Source: a bacterium
Lineage (GTDB): Bacteria; Spirochaetota; Spirochaetia; JABEVK01
Length of the DNA stretch: 7,049 bases
NCBI GenBank assembly: GCA_021781625.1
Contig: JAJXWL010000097.1
Coordinates: 1-7,049, forward strand
Reading direction: 5' to 3'
This document shows positions 1-5,095 of the stretch, piece by piece. How positions within the stretch are numbered: position 1 is the first letter of the stretch; every line of letters starts with the position of its first letter. The notes beneath the pieces are model-generated. The model ran no database searches. It was given only the letters and a program-made list of their open reading frames with translations, and was not told the origin of the DNA. Made by a program: the position numbers and the translations under genes.

Positions 1-1256
1 ACGACGCTTCCGTTGGGACCACTGACGATTGTCCCGCCATTCGGTGCGGGGGTCGGGGAAGGACTTACCGTGGGGCTAGGACTGATGGTTGGACTGGGTG
101 AAGGTGAAGTGGCGTAGGCAAAGGTATCCCAACCAGTTGTGTTAGAAACAACACCTTGCGGAATACTGACTTCCGTTCCGTTATTATCTGTTAAAACATC
201 TACGTAAATTTGAGCCCCTGAAACAAAAGAGCTATCCGTTGCTGTAGCCGACCAAGTCCCTCCTTTGTTCGTCATGGCCATGTTCGATACGACTAAACCA
301 GTACCATTGCCCTGACTTAAGTACAGGTAGGCCCCAGTAAGTGTAGATGAAGCTGTATAGGATACAGTTAAAGAATTCCCAGACATATTAGAAATAACGA
401 TGGAGCCATTAGGACCAGTTAAGGTTAGTCCACTTGGACTAGGTGTAACTGTAGGTGAGGGAGAGACCGTCGGTTGGGGGGCAGGTACACCTAAGGGGGA
501 AATTGTCGAGGGATAAACAATTTGTGTCCAACTCGTGGTATTTCCTAACGAGCCTTGGGGAAGACAACTTTGCACTCCGCTTGTCGTGGTCAAAACACAA
601 AGGTAAATGGCCTTTCCCGCTGTGAAGGAAGGGTCAGAAACAGTTGCATACCACGTTCCATTCTTGTTCGTAAGACTCAGGTTTGAAATGACTAAACCGG
701 AACTATTGCCTTGTGAAACATAGAGATTGGCGGTGTCAATAGACGTCGTCGGGGTGTACGAAACGGTTAATTCATTTGTTCCTGTGGCGGATACCATAAC
801 AGGGTTAGCTGTTGTTGGAAGTTGGAGCGTACCTGGCGCTGGGCTGGTTGGAATGGCAATGCTCACTCCCGAAGTGGAAATGTTTTCAATAGCTGAACCA
901 ACCCAGAGTTCAATCCCAATCGTGTTAAGGGCAACAACGGTAAAAGTTTCGATACCGCTTTGGGATAGTGAAATGGAACCCGAGTAGCCAGTAGTTGTTT
1001 TAGTGAGTGTTCCACCCCCTACTGTAGTGCCATTTTGAGTGACGGTAACCTGAACAGAGGCCACGTTGCTGTCGCTTAAAAGTGAAACACTTCGGTTTGA
1101 TGCTAACGGCGTATTCGCAGAGACATTAACCACGAAACTAGAGCTGTCAGAAGGTGTGGGAGTTTTCGCTGCAGAAACTGAAACAGGTGAAGAACAACCA
1201 AAGGTGAACAAAGCTAAAAGGACTAAAAAACTTGTAAGAATCGTTTTGACTTTCAT
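1..1256 (-). CDS. Repeat-containing surface lipoprotein, partial (C-terminus beyond window)
   Basis: An uninterrupted reading frame of about 418 codons runs from ATG at 1256 to the left edge. The N-terminus is a signal peptide: MKVKTILTS, a hydrophobic stretch (residues 7-19), then Gly20-Cys21 followed by SS. This suggests lipidation at Cys21, although the residues before Gly are not an ideal lipobox. VSA|A at residues 28-31 is an alternative signal peptidase I site. Residues about 37-145 form a Ser/Thr-rich beta-type domain. Two copies of a 101-residue module follow, each trailed by a Pro/Thr/Ser linker, and a third copy begins at the edge (GPNGSVV). The module pattern (Y.SQGN..GLV.SN, TNK.GTW, F..G..IY, W....Y) loosely recalls beta-1,3-glucan-binding CBM56-like domains; this is inference. 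The start is backed by GGTAAGG about 8 bases upstream. It lies 19 bases after a small peptide gene and is probably co-transcribed with it. Likely role: extracellular binding or adhesion; substrate unknown. Confidence 0.85.
   Translation of the reverse strand, partial: MKVKTILTSFLVLLALFTFGCSSPVSVSAAKTPTPSDSSSFVVNVSANTPLASNRSVSLLSDSNVASVQVTVTQNGTTVGGGTLTKTTTGYSGSISLSQSGIETFTVVALNTIGIELWVGSAIENISTSGVSIAIPTSPAPGTLQLPTTANPVMVSATGTNELTVSYTPTTSIDTANLYVSQGNSSGLVISNLSLTNKNGTWYATVSDPSFTAGKAIYLCVLTTTSGVQSCLPQGSLGNTTSWTQIVYPSTISPLGVPAPQPTVSPSPTVTPSPSGLTLTGPNGSIVISNMSGNSLTVSYTASSTLTGAYLYLSQGNGTGLVVSNMAMTNKGGTWSATATDSSFVSGAQIYVDVLTDNNGTEVSIPQGVVSNTTGWDTFAYATSPSPSPTISPSPTVSPSPTPAPNGGTIVSGPNGSV
114..416 (-). 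repeat. Protein module repeat copy 2 within lipoprotein gene
   Basis: Second 101-codon module, starting GPNGSIVIS, with LTVSY, LYLSQGNGTGLVVSNM, TNKGGTW and a terminal W.TFAY. The two cysteines of copy 1 are absent. A Pro/Ser/Thr linker of repeated SPSPT-type units follows (codons at about 35-111). A third copy begins with GPNGSVV at base 20, 396 bases from the matching point of copy 2. Confidence 0.8.
513..815 (-). repeat. Protein module repeat copy 1 within lipoprotein gene
   Basis: First of two aligned 101-codon modules. Landmarks are LTVSY near the start, LYVSQGNSSGLVISNL, TNKNGTW in the middle and W..IVY at the end. It lies exactly 399 bases from copy 2 with no indel between the VSY and final Tyr landmarks. 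Unlike copy 2 it holds two cysteines (in YLCVL and SCLPQG), which could form a disulfide in the exported domain. Confidence 0.8.
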
Positions 1257-1275
1257 AATTTTACCTTACCTAATT

Positions 1276-1389
1276 TTAGCTGGCTTGAACGCTCACTGTA
1301 TAATTGGTGAGCTGTAGAATTGACCCGAGCTCAATCAATTCGGGTGCTTGATAAGTGGGTGTGCACAAATCTTCTTGGGTGGTTAGCAA
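1276..1389 (-). CDS. Putative RiPP precursor peptide with lasso-type leader motif (37 aa)
   Basis: A 37-codon frame starts at TTG 1389 and stops at TAA 1278-1276. The start is chosen because AAGGAG (1402-1397) sits 7 bases upstream and no other in-frame start is nearby. Residues 13-28 read YQAPELIELGSILQLT, an exact match to the YxxPxLxxxGxxxxxT signature of lasso-peptide leaders (Tyr13, Pro16, Leu18, Gly22, Thr28), which the RRE protein of the maturation machinery recognises. The expected core after Thr28-Asn29 is only YTVSVQAS. It has no Asp/Glu ring acceptor and does not start with Gly, so a classical lasso fold is unlikely. It may be another RiPP type sharing the leader, a signalling peptide, or a decayed precursor. 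No maturation enzyme is in the window. The lipoprotein gene follows after 19 bases, so the two probably share a transcript. The frame and motif are seen directly; the function is inferred. Confidence 0.6.
   Translation of the reverse strand: MLTTQEDLCTPTYQAPELIELGSILQLTNYTVSVQAS
1291..1312 (-). other. Inverted repeat at end of small peptide gene
   Basis: GCTCAC (1291-1296) and GTGAGC (1307-1312) form a perfect 6-bp inverted repeat with a 10-base loop. It spans codons for the last part of the small peptide, about 35 bases before the lipoprotein start. There is no following T-run, so it is not a terminator. It might tune expression or RNA stability between the two genes, or be chance. Confidence 0.25.
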
Positions 1390-1396
1390 AAGCGAT

Positions 1397-1446
1397 CTCC
1401 TTTCACAAAGGGGAAGAATCGGTATTTTTAGAATTCTTCCACCCCT
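1397..1446 (-). promoter_or_regulatory. Leader RNA with two competing hairpins; one covers the ribosome binding site of the small peptide gene
   Basis: Read leftward, GGAAGAAT (1440-1433) is a perfect inverted repeat with ATTCTTCC (1419-1412), with a 13-base loop. The stem can extend past a bulged base through GGGG (1445-1442) pairing with CC/UU at 1411-1408. Immediately downstream, CCTTT (1411-1407), loop GTG, and AAAGG (1403-1399) form a second hairpin that contains most of the AAGGAG ribosome binding site. The extended first stem and the second hairpin use the same CCTTT bases, so they exclude each other. This is the geometry of a translation switch, but chance pairing cannot be excluded. 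No known riboswitch class is recognised. Confidence 0.35.
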
Positions 1447-1514
1447 TGTTGATATAATGATGTTTTGGATTTTAACTGATGAAATTGGAGATTAAACTGC
1501 GACCAATAGTCTCA

Positions 1515-1544
1515 ATTATATACGACCAATGGTCGTAATATAAT
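1515..1544. promoter_or_regulatory. Overlapping divergent promoters around the palindrome
   Basis: A perfect TATAAT lies on the plus strand at 1539-1544, and another on the minus strand at 1520-1515. Each has a weak TTATAT at -35, with 17 bases between (plus -35 at 1516-1521, minus -35 at 1543-1538). The palindrome fills the spacer of both, so one bound repressor would block both directions. Rightward transcription would reach the pyrophosphatase gene; leftward transcription the peptide-lipoprotein pair. The weak -35 boxes limit confidence. Confidence 0.45.
1521..1537. promoter_or_regulatory. Perfect palindromic operator, TetR-like
   Basis: TACGACCAATGGTCGTA has 8-bp arms around a single central base (1529). 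A degenerate second copy, GACCAATAGTC (1501-1511, centre 1506), lies 23 bp away, about two helical turns, and shares the direct repeat CGACCAAT. Size, symmetry and position inside a promoter spacer are typical of TetR-family operators. No TetR gene lies in the window, so the regulator is unidentified. Confidence 0.6.
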
Positions 1545-1730
1545 AAGACACGTTGACCTGGGCTAAAGAAATCCTTCTGGCTTTCTTGACCACATAACAG
1601 GGTTTTTATTTGTTTTGCCCTTGCAATTCGGAGTTCAATCATAAAAACTTTTGAAAATTGCGTTTTTTCGGTTTAGATTGTTGAGGAAGCCTCTAAGCTT
1701 CTGTAAGGTTGTTCACCAAGGAGTCTACTG
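1545..1730 (+). other. Long 5' leader of the pyrophosphatase gene, nothing recognised
   Basis: About 185 bases between the candidate promoter and the GTG start contain no reading frame with a good ribosome binding site, no clear terminator and no recognised riboswitch. TTGACC occurs twice (1553-1558 and 1586-1591, 33 bp apart), but neither copy has a convincing -10 box. Other short inverted repeats here are AT-rich and weak. At the right end AAGGAG (1718-1723) is the ribosome binding site, 7 bases before GTG. Confidence 0.4.
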
Positions 1731-3380
1731 GTGTCATTTTCAGAAATTATTGTGACCGGACACAGAAATCCGGATACCGATGCAGTGTGCTCTGCCATTT
1801 GTTATGCCGATTTTAAATCCCGTTTAGATCACGATCATGAATACCGAGGGGTGGTCTGCGGTGCTCTCAACGCACAAACCCGTTTTGTCTTAGAAAAAGC
1901 TGGTATTCCTTCCCCCGAATTTGTGCGCGATGTGCACACCCGGGTCATGGACGTCGTTCGTTCGGACGGCCCTCTGATGCAGGAAAATGAACCTGTGCTG
2001 GAAGCGATTCGTGAAATTGATGAAAATACCGTGAGCGTTTTACCCGTTTTTGACCGCGAACGTCAGTTCTTAGGTATCATCGGGATTCATGAGGTAGCCT
2101 CGTATTTCATCAAAACAAACGGACCTCAAAAAAAACTCAATTATACCTTTTATGTGGGCAACCTCGAAAAGGTCATCCCCGGTCGCTTTTTAAAGCGTGG
2201 AGAAGAGCAAGAAATTCGGGCCCCCATGATGATTGGGTCGATGGACTATGAAAAAAGTATTGCGCGAATGGACTCCTTCACCTCCGAGAAACCGGTTCTT
2301 GTTGTAGGTGACCGCAAAAGAATTATCTCTCATGCGGTGAAAAATCAGTTCCCCTTAATTGTGATTACCAATGTTCAAGGTGTCCCCGAAATCGATGCTG
2401 ATCTTTCTCAATTTAAAGGTTCCATCTACCTTTCGGCGTCGGATACCACCGATTCCATACGTCTATTGTGGTTAAGTGCACCCGTCAAGCACATTATGAA
2501 TACGGAGCCCTTAGTCCTACAACATGACGATTTGTTTGATGACGCCAAGAAGATTCTTTTAGGCTCAGACTTGCGCGGTCTCCCCGTTTTAAAAGACGGT
2601 CGTTTTATAGGGGTGGTCACCCGGCGAAGTTTTATCGAAAAACCTCGCCGAAAAATCATCTTAATCGACCACAACGAGGTGGCTCAAAGTGTGGTGGGAG
2701 CCGCTGAGGCAGATATTCGCGAAATTATCGACCATCACCGCTTAGGGGCAGAGAAAACTAATGCCCCCATTTACGTTTTTTCGAAACCCTTAGGCAGTTC
2801 TTGCACCATTGTTTATCAACATTACCGCATGCATGGAATTCCGATCGAGCGTCCGTACGCCATCCTCATGCTTTCGGGGATACTCAGCGATACGCTGTTT
2901 CTCAAATCCCCGACCGTTACGGATGAGGATCGAGCTGCGGCAAAAGATTTAGCCTCTCTCGCGGGAATCAAGATCGAAGATTACTCCCAGGAAATTCTCT
3001 CGAAGATGAGCACTCTGCAGAGCCTGGATCCTCTCAAAACAGCTACCGGAGACTTTAAAATCTACCGGGAGTTTGGAATTGCTGTAGGCATTGCACAGGT
3101 TGAAACCGTTTCTTTGAATGGCATTGAAGAAATTAGTGAAGCGTTTTTGGTGGCTTTAGAGCAAGTGAAGAAAGAAAATACTTTAGATTGGATGATGCTC
3201 TTGGTCACCGATGTCGTCAAAGAAGACAGTGTGTTGTTGATGACGAACTTGTCACGAGCCGAAGAAGAACTGGTGTACCAGAAGCTCGGGGAGGGGTTAT
3301 ACCAATTACCTGGCGTCGTGTCGCGTAAAAAACAGCTGTTACCTGAAGTTCTCCGCGTCATGGAACTCGCACAGATCTAG
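1731..3380 (+). CDS. CBS-domain manganese-dependent inorganic pyrophosphatase (family II)
   Basis: Hydrolyses pyrophosphate to phosphate in the cytoplasm, pulling biosynthetic reactions forward. Length is 549 residues, the size of CBS-PPases rather than the roughly 310 of simple family II enzymes. The DHH domain is split: residues 1-70 carry GHRNPDTDAVCSA (metal ligands His11, Asp15, Asp17). CBS 1 follows (about 70-125), then a DRTGG-type insert (about 140-250) and CBS 2 (about 250-305). The DHH domain then resumes with DHNE (Asp313), DHHRLG (Asp335-His336-His337) and ILSDT (Asp387). The DHHA2 domain (about 440-549) ends with the substrate-binding SRKKQ (531-535). All catalytic residues are present, so the enzyme should be active. 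In characterised relatives the CBS pair binds adenine nucleotides and allosterically controls activity. GTG is the start because AAGGAG lies 7 bases upstream. The gene ends one base from the convergent GH16 gene. It may be under the palindrome-bearing promoter near 1540. Confidence 0.95.
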   Translation: MSFSEIIVTGHRNPDTDAVCSAICYADFKSRLDHDHEYRGVVCGALNAQTRFVLEKAGIPSPEFVRDVHTRVMDVVRSDGPLMQENEPVLEAIREIDENTVSVLPVFDRERQFLGIIGIHEVASYFIKTNGPQKKLNYTFYVGNLEKVIPGRFLKRGEEQEIRAPMMIGSMDYEKSIARMDSFTSEKPVLVVGDRKRIISHAVKNQFPLIVITNVQGVPEIDADLSQFKGSIYLSASDTTDSIRLLWLSAPVKHIMNTEPLVLQHDDLFDDAKKILLGSDLRGLPVLKDGRFIGVVTRRSFIEKPRRKIILIDHNEVAQSVVGAAEADIREIIDHHRLGAEKTNAPIYVFSKPLGSSCTIVYQHYRMHGIPIERPYAILMLSGILSDTLFLKSPTVTDEDRAAAKDLASLAGIKIEDYSQEILSKMSTLQSLDPLKTATGDFKIYREFGIAVGIAQVETVSLNGIEEISEAFLVALEQVKKENTLDWMMLLVTDVVKEDSVLLMTNLSRAEEELVYQKLGEGLYQLPGVVSRKKQLLPEVLRVMELAQI

Positions 3381-3381
3381 C

Positions 3382-4119
3382 TCAACGATAGACTCGAACC
3401 CAGTCGATGGTCAGAGTTTGCAAAGACGTCGTGCTTTCGTCGGGATAGCCTGGCCAGATTCCCCCAACGGCGAGGTTTAACACCAAAAAAAAGGGTTGAT
3501 GAAAAGACTTCCCCATCGAACGATGCTGAAGTGAATGACTGCCCCGAAGCACACCGTCGACGTACCAGTCGATTCTTTGGGGCTTCCAGTCTATGCCAAA
3601 GGTGTGGAAATCCTCACAAAACTTGCCTTGGGGTAGGCGATAGAAATTGTTGGGGTCAGTGAGAAGGTGCTCTCGGGGACTGCCCCAATGAAGCGTTTCG
3701 TAAACCACGGAATCGCCCTGGTCCTTGGTTCCTCCGACCATTTCCATGATGTCGATTTCACCGCAAGCAGGCCAGCCGTTTCGGTCAATGTCTTGACCGA
3801 GCATCCAAAAGGCGGGCCACATTCCTTGACCTTGAGGTAATTTGAGACGGGCCTCGATTTTTCCGCCTTGAAAAGCTTGAAGACCCTTAGACTTTAAGCG
3901 GGCCGAAGTCCAACCCTTATCGTCTCGGCGAGCCGTGAGGACAAGACAAGTTGCCCCCTCCACGAGTTCTAAAGTGGCATTTTCTCGTCGGTAATCTTGA
4001 AGTTCCTGGTTTCCCCAGCCTGAATTGGTGCCGGTATCAAAGCACCAATGGTGGGGGTTCACTTCCTTACCCTCAAAATCATCTTCCCAGAGTAAGGTTT
4101 CGTGTTCCCAGGGGTCCAT
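3382..4119 (-). CDS. Glycoside hydrolase family 16 (beta-glucanase / laminarinase type), no signal peptide
   Basis: A 245-residue single-domain GH16 enzyme that should cleave beta-1,3 or mixed-linkage glucans with retention. The catalytic signature EIDIMEMVG is at 121-129: Glu121 nucleophile, Asp123, Glu126 acid/base. Other family landmarks are WGNQELQDY (35-43), GKIEARLKLPQGQGMWPAFWML (86-107, with Trp101 and Trp105), and FFLVLNLAVGGIWPG (210-224). The C-terminus is DWVRVYR, the last beta strand. The protein starts MDPWEHETLLWEDDF directly at the catalytic fold, with no signal peptide, and no upstream in-frame start adds one. AAGGAAG lies 4 bases before the ATG. Most GH16 glucanases are exported, so a cytoplasmic location or an unusual export route is implied. 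It follows the peroxidase gene by 21 bases in the same operon. Confidence 0.92.
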   Translation of the reverse strand: MDPWEHETLLWEDDFEGKEVNPHHWCFDTGTNSGWGNQELQDYRRENATLELVEGATCLVLTARRDDKGWTSARLKSKGLQAFQGGKIEARLKLPQGQGMWPAFWMLGQDIDRNGWPACGEIDIMEMVGGTKDQGDSVVYETLHWGSPREHLLTDPNNFYRLPQGKFCEDFHTFGIDWKPQRIDWYVDGVLRGSHSLQHRSMGKSFHQPFFLVLNLAVGGIWPGYPDESTTSLQTLTIDWVRVYR

Positions 4120-4140
4120 AAGTCTTCCTTGTTTTCGTTC

Positions 4141-4626
4141 TTAACCGTTCAGAGCTTTTTGAATATCGGCAATCAGGGCTTGGGGAGGTGTAGTGGGCGA
4201 AAAGCGTTTCAGGACTTTCCCCTGTCGATCAACGAGAAACTTGGTAAAATTCCATTTGATTTCGCGACCAAAAAAGCCGCCCGCTTTGGCTTTTAAGTAA
4301 TGAAAAACCGGATTGGTTTGAGGTCCATTCACATAACTCTTGGCAAGAAGGGGGAATGTGACCCCAAAATTGACCTGACAAACCGTGGCCATAGTTTCAT
4401 CGCTTTCAGGTTCTTGATGGGCAAACTGATCACACGGAAAGCCCAGGATTCGCAAACCCTGGTCTTTAAAGGTTTGGTGTAACTCTTCCAGGCCTTTAAA
4501 TTGAGGGGCTAAACCGCATTTTGTGGCAGTATTAACAATCAGGACCACCTGGTTTTTTAGTTCGGAAAAAGAAAACGTCTTACCATCGGCTCGAGGGGCC
4601 GACAATTCATAAAAGTTCTGGCTCAT
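4141..4626 (-). CDS. Glutathione peroxidase family thiol peroxidase
   Basis: A 161-residue cytoplasmic peroxidase of the GPx family, reducing hydroperoxides. NTATKCGLAPQF (32-43) holds the peroxidatic Cys37. GFPCDQFAHQEP (62-73) holds the active-site Gln, and WNFTKFLVD (125-133) the conserved Trp and Asn, completing the tetrad. Cys83 in VCQVNFGVTFP is a candidate resolving cysteine. The enzyme uses cysteine rather than selenocysteine, so like most bacterial members it more likely uses thioredoxin than glutathione (family knowledge). The ATG at 4626 is chosen over an upstream in-frame TTG (4653) because AGGAG (4636-4632) lies 5 bases before it and the family begins here. It sits between the regulator (30 bases upstream) and the GH16 gene (21 bases downstream), probably one transcript. 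Confidence 0.94.
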   Translation of the reverse strand: MSQNFYELSAPRADGKTFSFSELKNQVVLIVNTATKCGLAPQFKGLEELHQTFKDQGLRILGFPCDQFAHQEPESDETMATVCQVNFGVTFPLLAKSYVNGPQTNPVFHYLKAKAGGFFGREIKWNFTKFLVDRQGKVLKRFSPTTPPQALIADIQKALNG

Positions 4627-4656
4627 AGGAACTCCTGAACTGAAAATAGGCAAAGC

Positions 4657-4977
4657 TTATTCTGTCGGCAAGAGGGGACCTTCTGGGGGGGTGTTCCTTA
4701 GCAAAGGAGCAAGAACCTCGCCGATCGTGACATGCTTTTCGATGGGGTGTCTTAAGGCCACAGAAAAATCTAGTTCATACCGGTTTTGCCGACCCTCTCG
4801 CCGCCGGCGCAAGACCCCAGCTTCCTCTAAATCATGAACAATCAATTGTACGGCCCGCTCGGTAATCCCAATTTGTTGGGCCACCAGCCTAAGGGGGCGA
4901 TCGGGTTCTTTGGCGAGGCAATACAACACATGAGTATGGTTGCTAAAGAAGGTCCATTCTTTAGGAGATTCCGGCAT
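4657..4977 (-). CDS. Small winged helix-turn-helix transcriptional regulator (ArsR/MarR-like)
   Basis: A 106-residue DNA-binding protein. Residues 10-25 (FFSNHTHVLYCLAKEP) match the first helix of a widespread small wHTH group. The helix-turn-helix is at about 28-56 (LRLVAQQIGITERAVQLIVHDLEEAGVL), and the wing at 57-69 (RRRREGRQNRYEL). RHPIEKHVTIGEVL (76-89) is a conserved tail motif of the group. There is no effector domain and only one cysteine (Cys20), so a classical metal sensor is unlikely. It is transcribed away from the carbon-uptake operon across 118 bp that contain an inverted repeat, so it is the natural candidate regulator of that operon and of itself. The ATG has GGAG only 1 base upstream, and a stop codon closes the frame just above. 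A promoter places the transcript start about at the ATG, so translation may be leaderless. Confidence 0.88.
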   Translation of the reverse strand: MPESPKEWTFFSNHTHVLYCLAKEPDRPLRLVAQQIGITERAVQLIVHDLEEAGVLRRRREGRQNRYELDFSVALRHPIEKHVTIGEVLAPLLRNTPPEGPLLPTE

Positions 4978-4983
4978 ACTCCA

Positions 4984-5012
4984 AGAATAATTACTGAAAA
5001 AAATTTCGTCAA
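4984..5012 (-). promoter_or_regulatory. Promoter of the regulator-peroxidase-GH16 set, possibly leaderless
   Basis: On the minus strand TTGACG (5012-5007) is followed after exactly 17 bases by TATTCT (4989-4984). Initiation about 7 bases later falls on the ATG of the regulator gene at 4977, so the message may have no leader. The -35 box is a 5/6 match and the -10 box 4/6. Confidence 0.45.
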
Positions 5013-5016
5013 TGAC

Positions 5017-5066
5017 TTGACCTTTCTTACAAGTGGTTTTACCTTGGGAAAATAATACGAAATAAT
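5017..5066 (+). promoter_or_regulatory. Candidate promoter(s) of the DAB operon
   Basis: TTGACC (5017-5022) is a strong -35 element back to back with that of the divergent gene, but the sequence 17 bases on (TACCTT, 5040-5045) is a poor -10. An alternative is TTTACC (5038-5043) with AATAAT (5061-5066) at a 17-base spacing; that -10 would lie in the inverted repeat at 5056-5073. Which is used cannot be decided by eye. Confidence 0.35.
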
Positions 5067-5073
5067 ATTCGTA
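5056..5073. promoter_or_regulatory. Inverted repeat, candidate operator for the divergent wHTH regulator
   Basis: TACGAAATAATATTCGTA has perfect 6-bp arms (TACGAA/TTCGTA) separated by 6 bases, set in an AT-rich run. It lies 12 bases before the AGGAG of the DAB operon, where a bound dimer would block initiation or elongation. An 18-bp site fits a small winged-helix dimer. Assignment to the neighbouring regulator is inference. Confidence 0.45.
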
Positions 5074-5095
5074 ATAATAATTTCAGGAGTAAGCT

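Noticed and set aside
35..115. Short tandem repeats considered as a CRISPR or minisatellite
   Set aside because: They encode Pro-Ser-Thr linker residues in frame with the lipoprotein, have no spacer structure and are imperfect.
727..1317. Plus-strand reading frames at 727-987 and 1066-1317
   Set aside because: They lie opposite the lipoprotein and small peptide genes, have no ribosome binding site or family features, and arise from the compositional bias of the real minus-strand genes.
1317..1345. Inverted repeats GAATTGA/TCAATTC and ACCCGA/TCGGGT
   Set aside because: They lie inside the small peptide's coding region, overlap each other and have no T-run; likely by-products of codons for the conserved leader motif rather than a terminator.
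1453..1458. TATAAT on the plus strand as a further promoter for the pyrophosphatase
   Set aside because: The sequence 17 bases upstream (AGAATT) does not resemble a -35 box, and the element lies in the opposite-strand leader.
1553..1591. Repeated TTGACC and AAGAAA/TTTCTT in the pyrophosphatase leader, considered as promoter or riboswitch
   Set aside because: No matching -10 box at a workable spacing and no recognisable riboswitch core; the stem is short and AT-rich.
2426..3361. Minus-strand frames at 2426-2674 and 3062-3361
   Set aside because: They are antisense to the pyrophosphatase gene, whose catalytic motifs are intact through this interval.
4102..4482. Plus-strand frames at 4102-4296 and 4300-4482
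   Set aside because: Antisense to the peroxidase gene, whose active-site motifs are all present; no supporting start signals.
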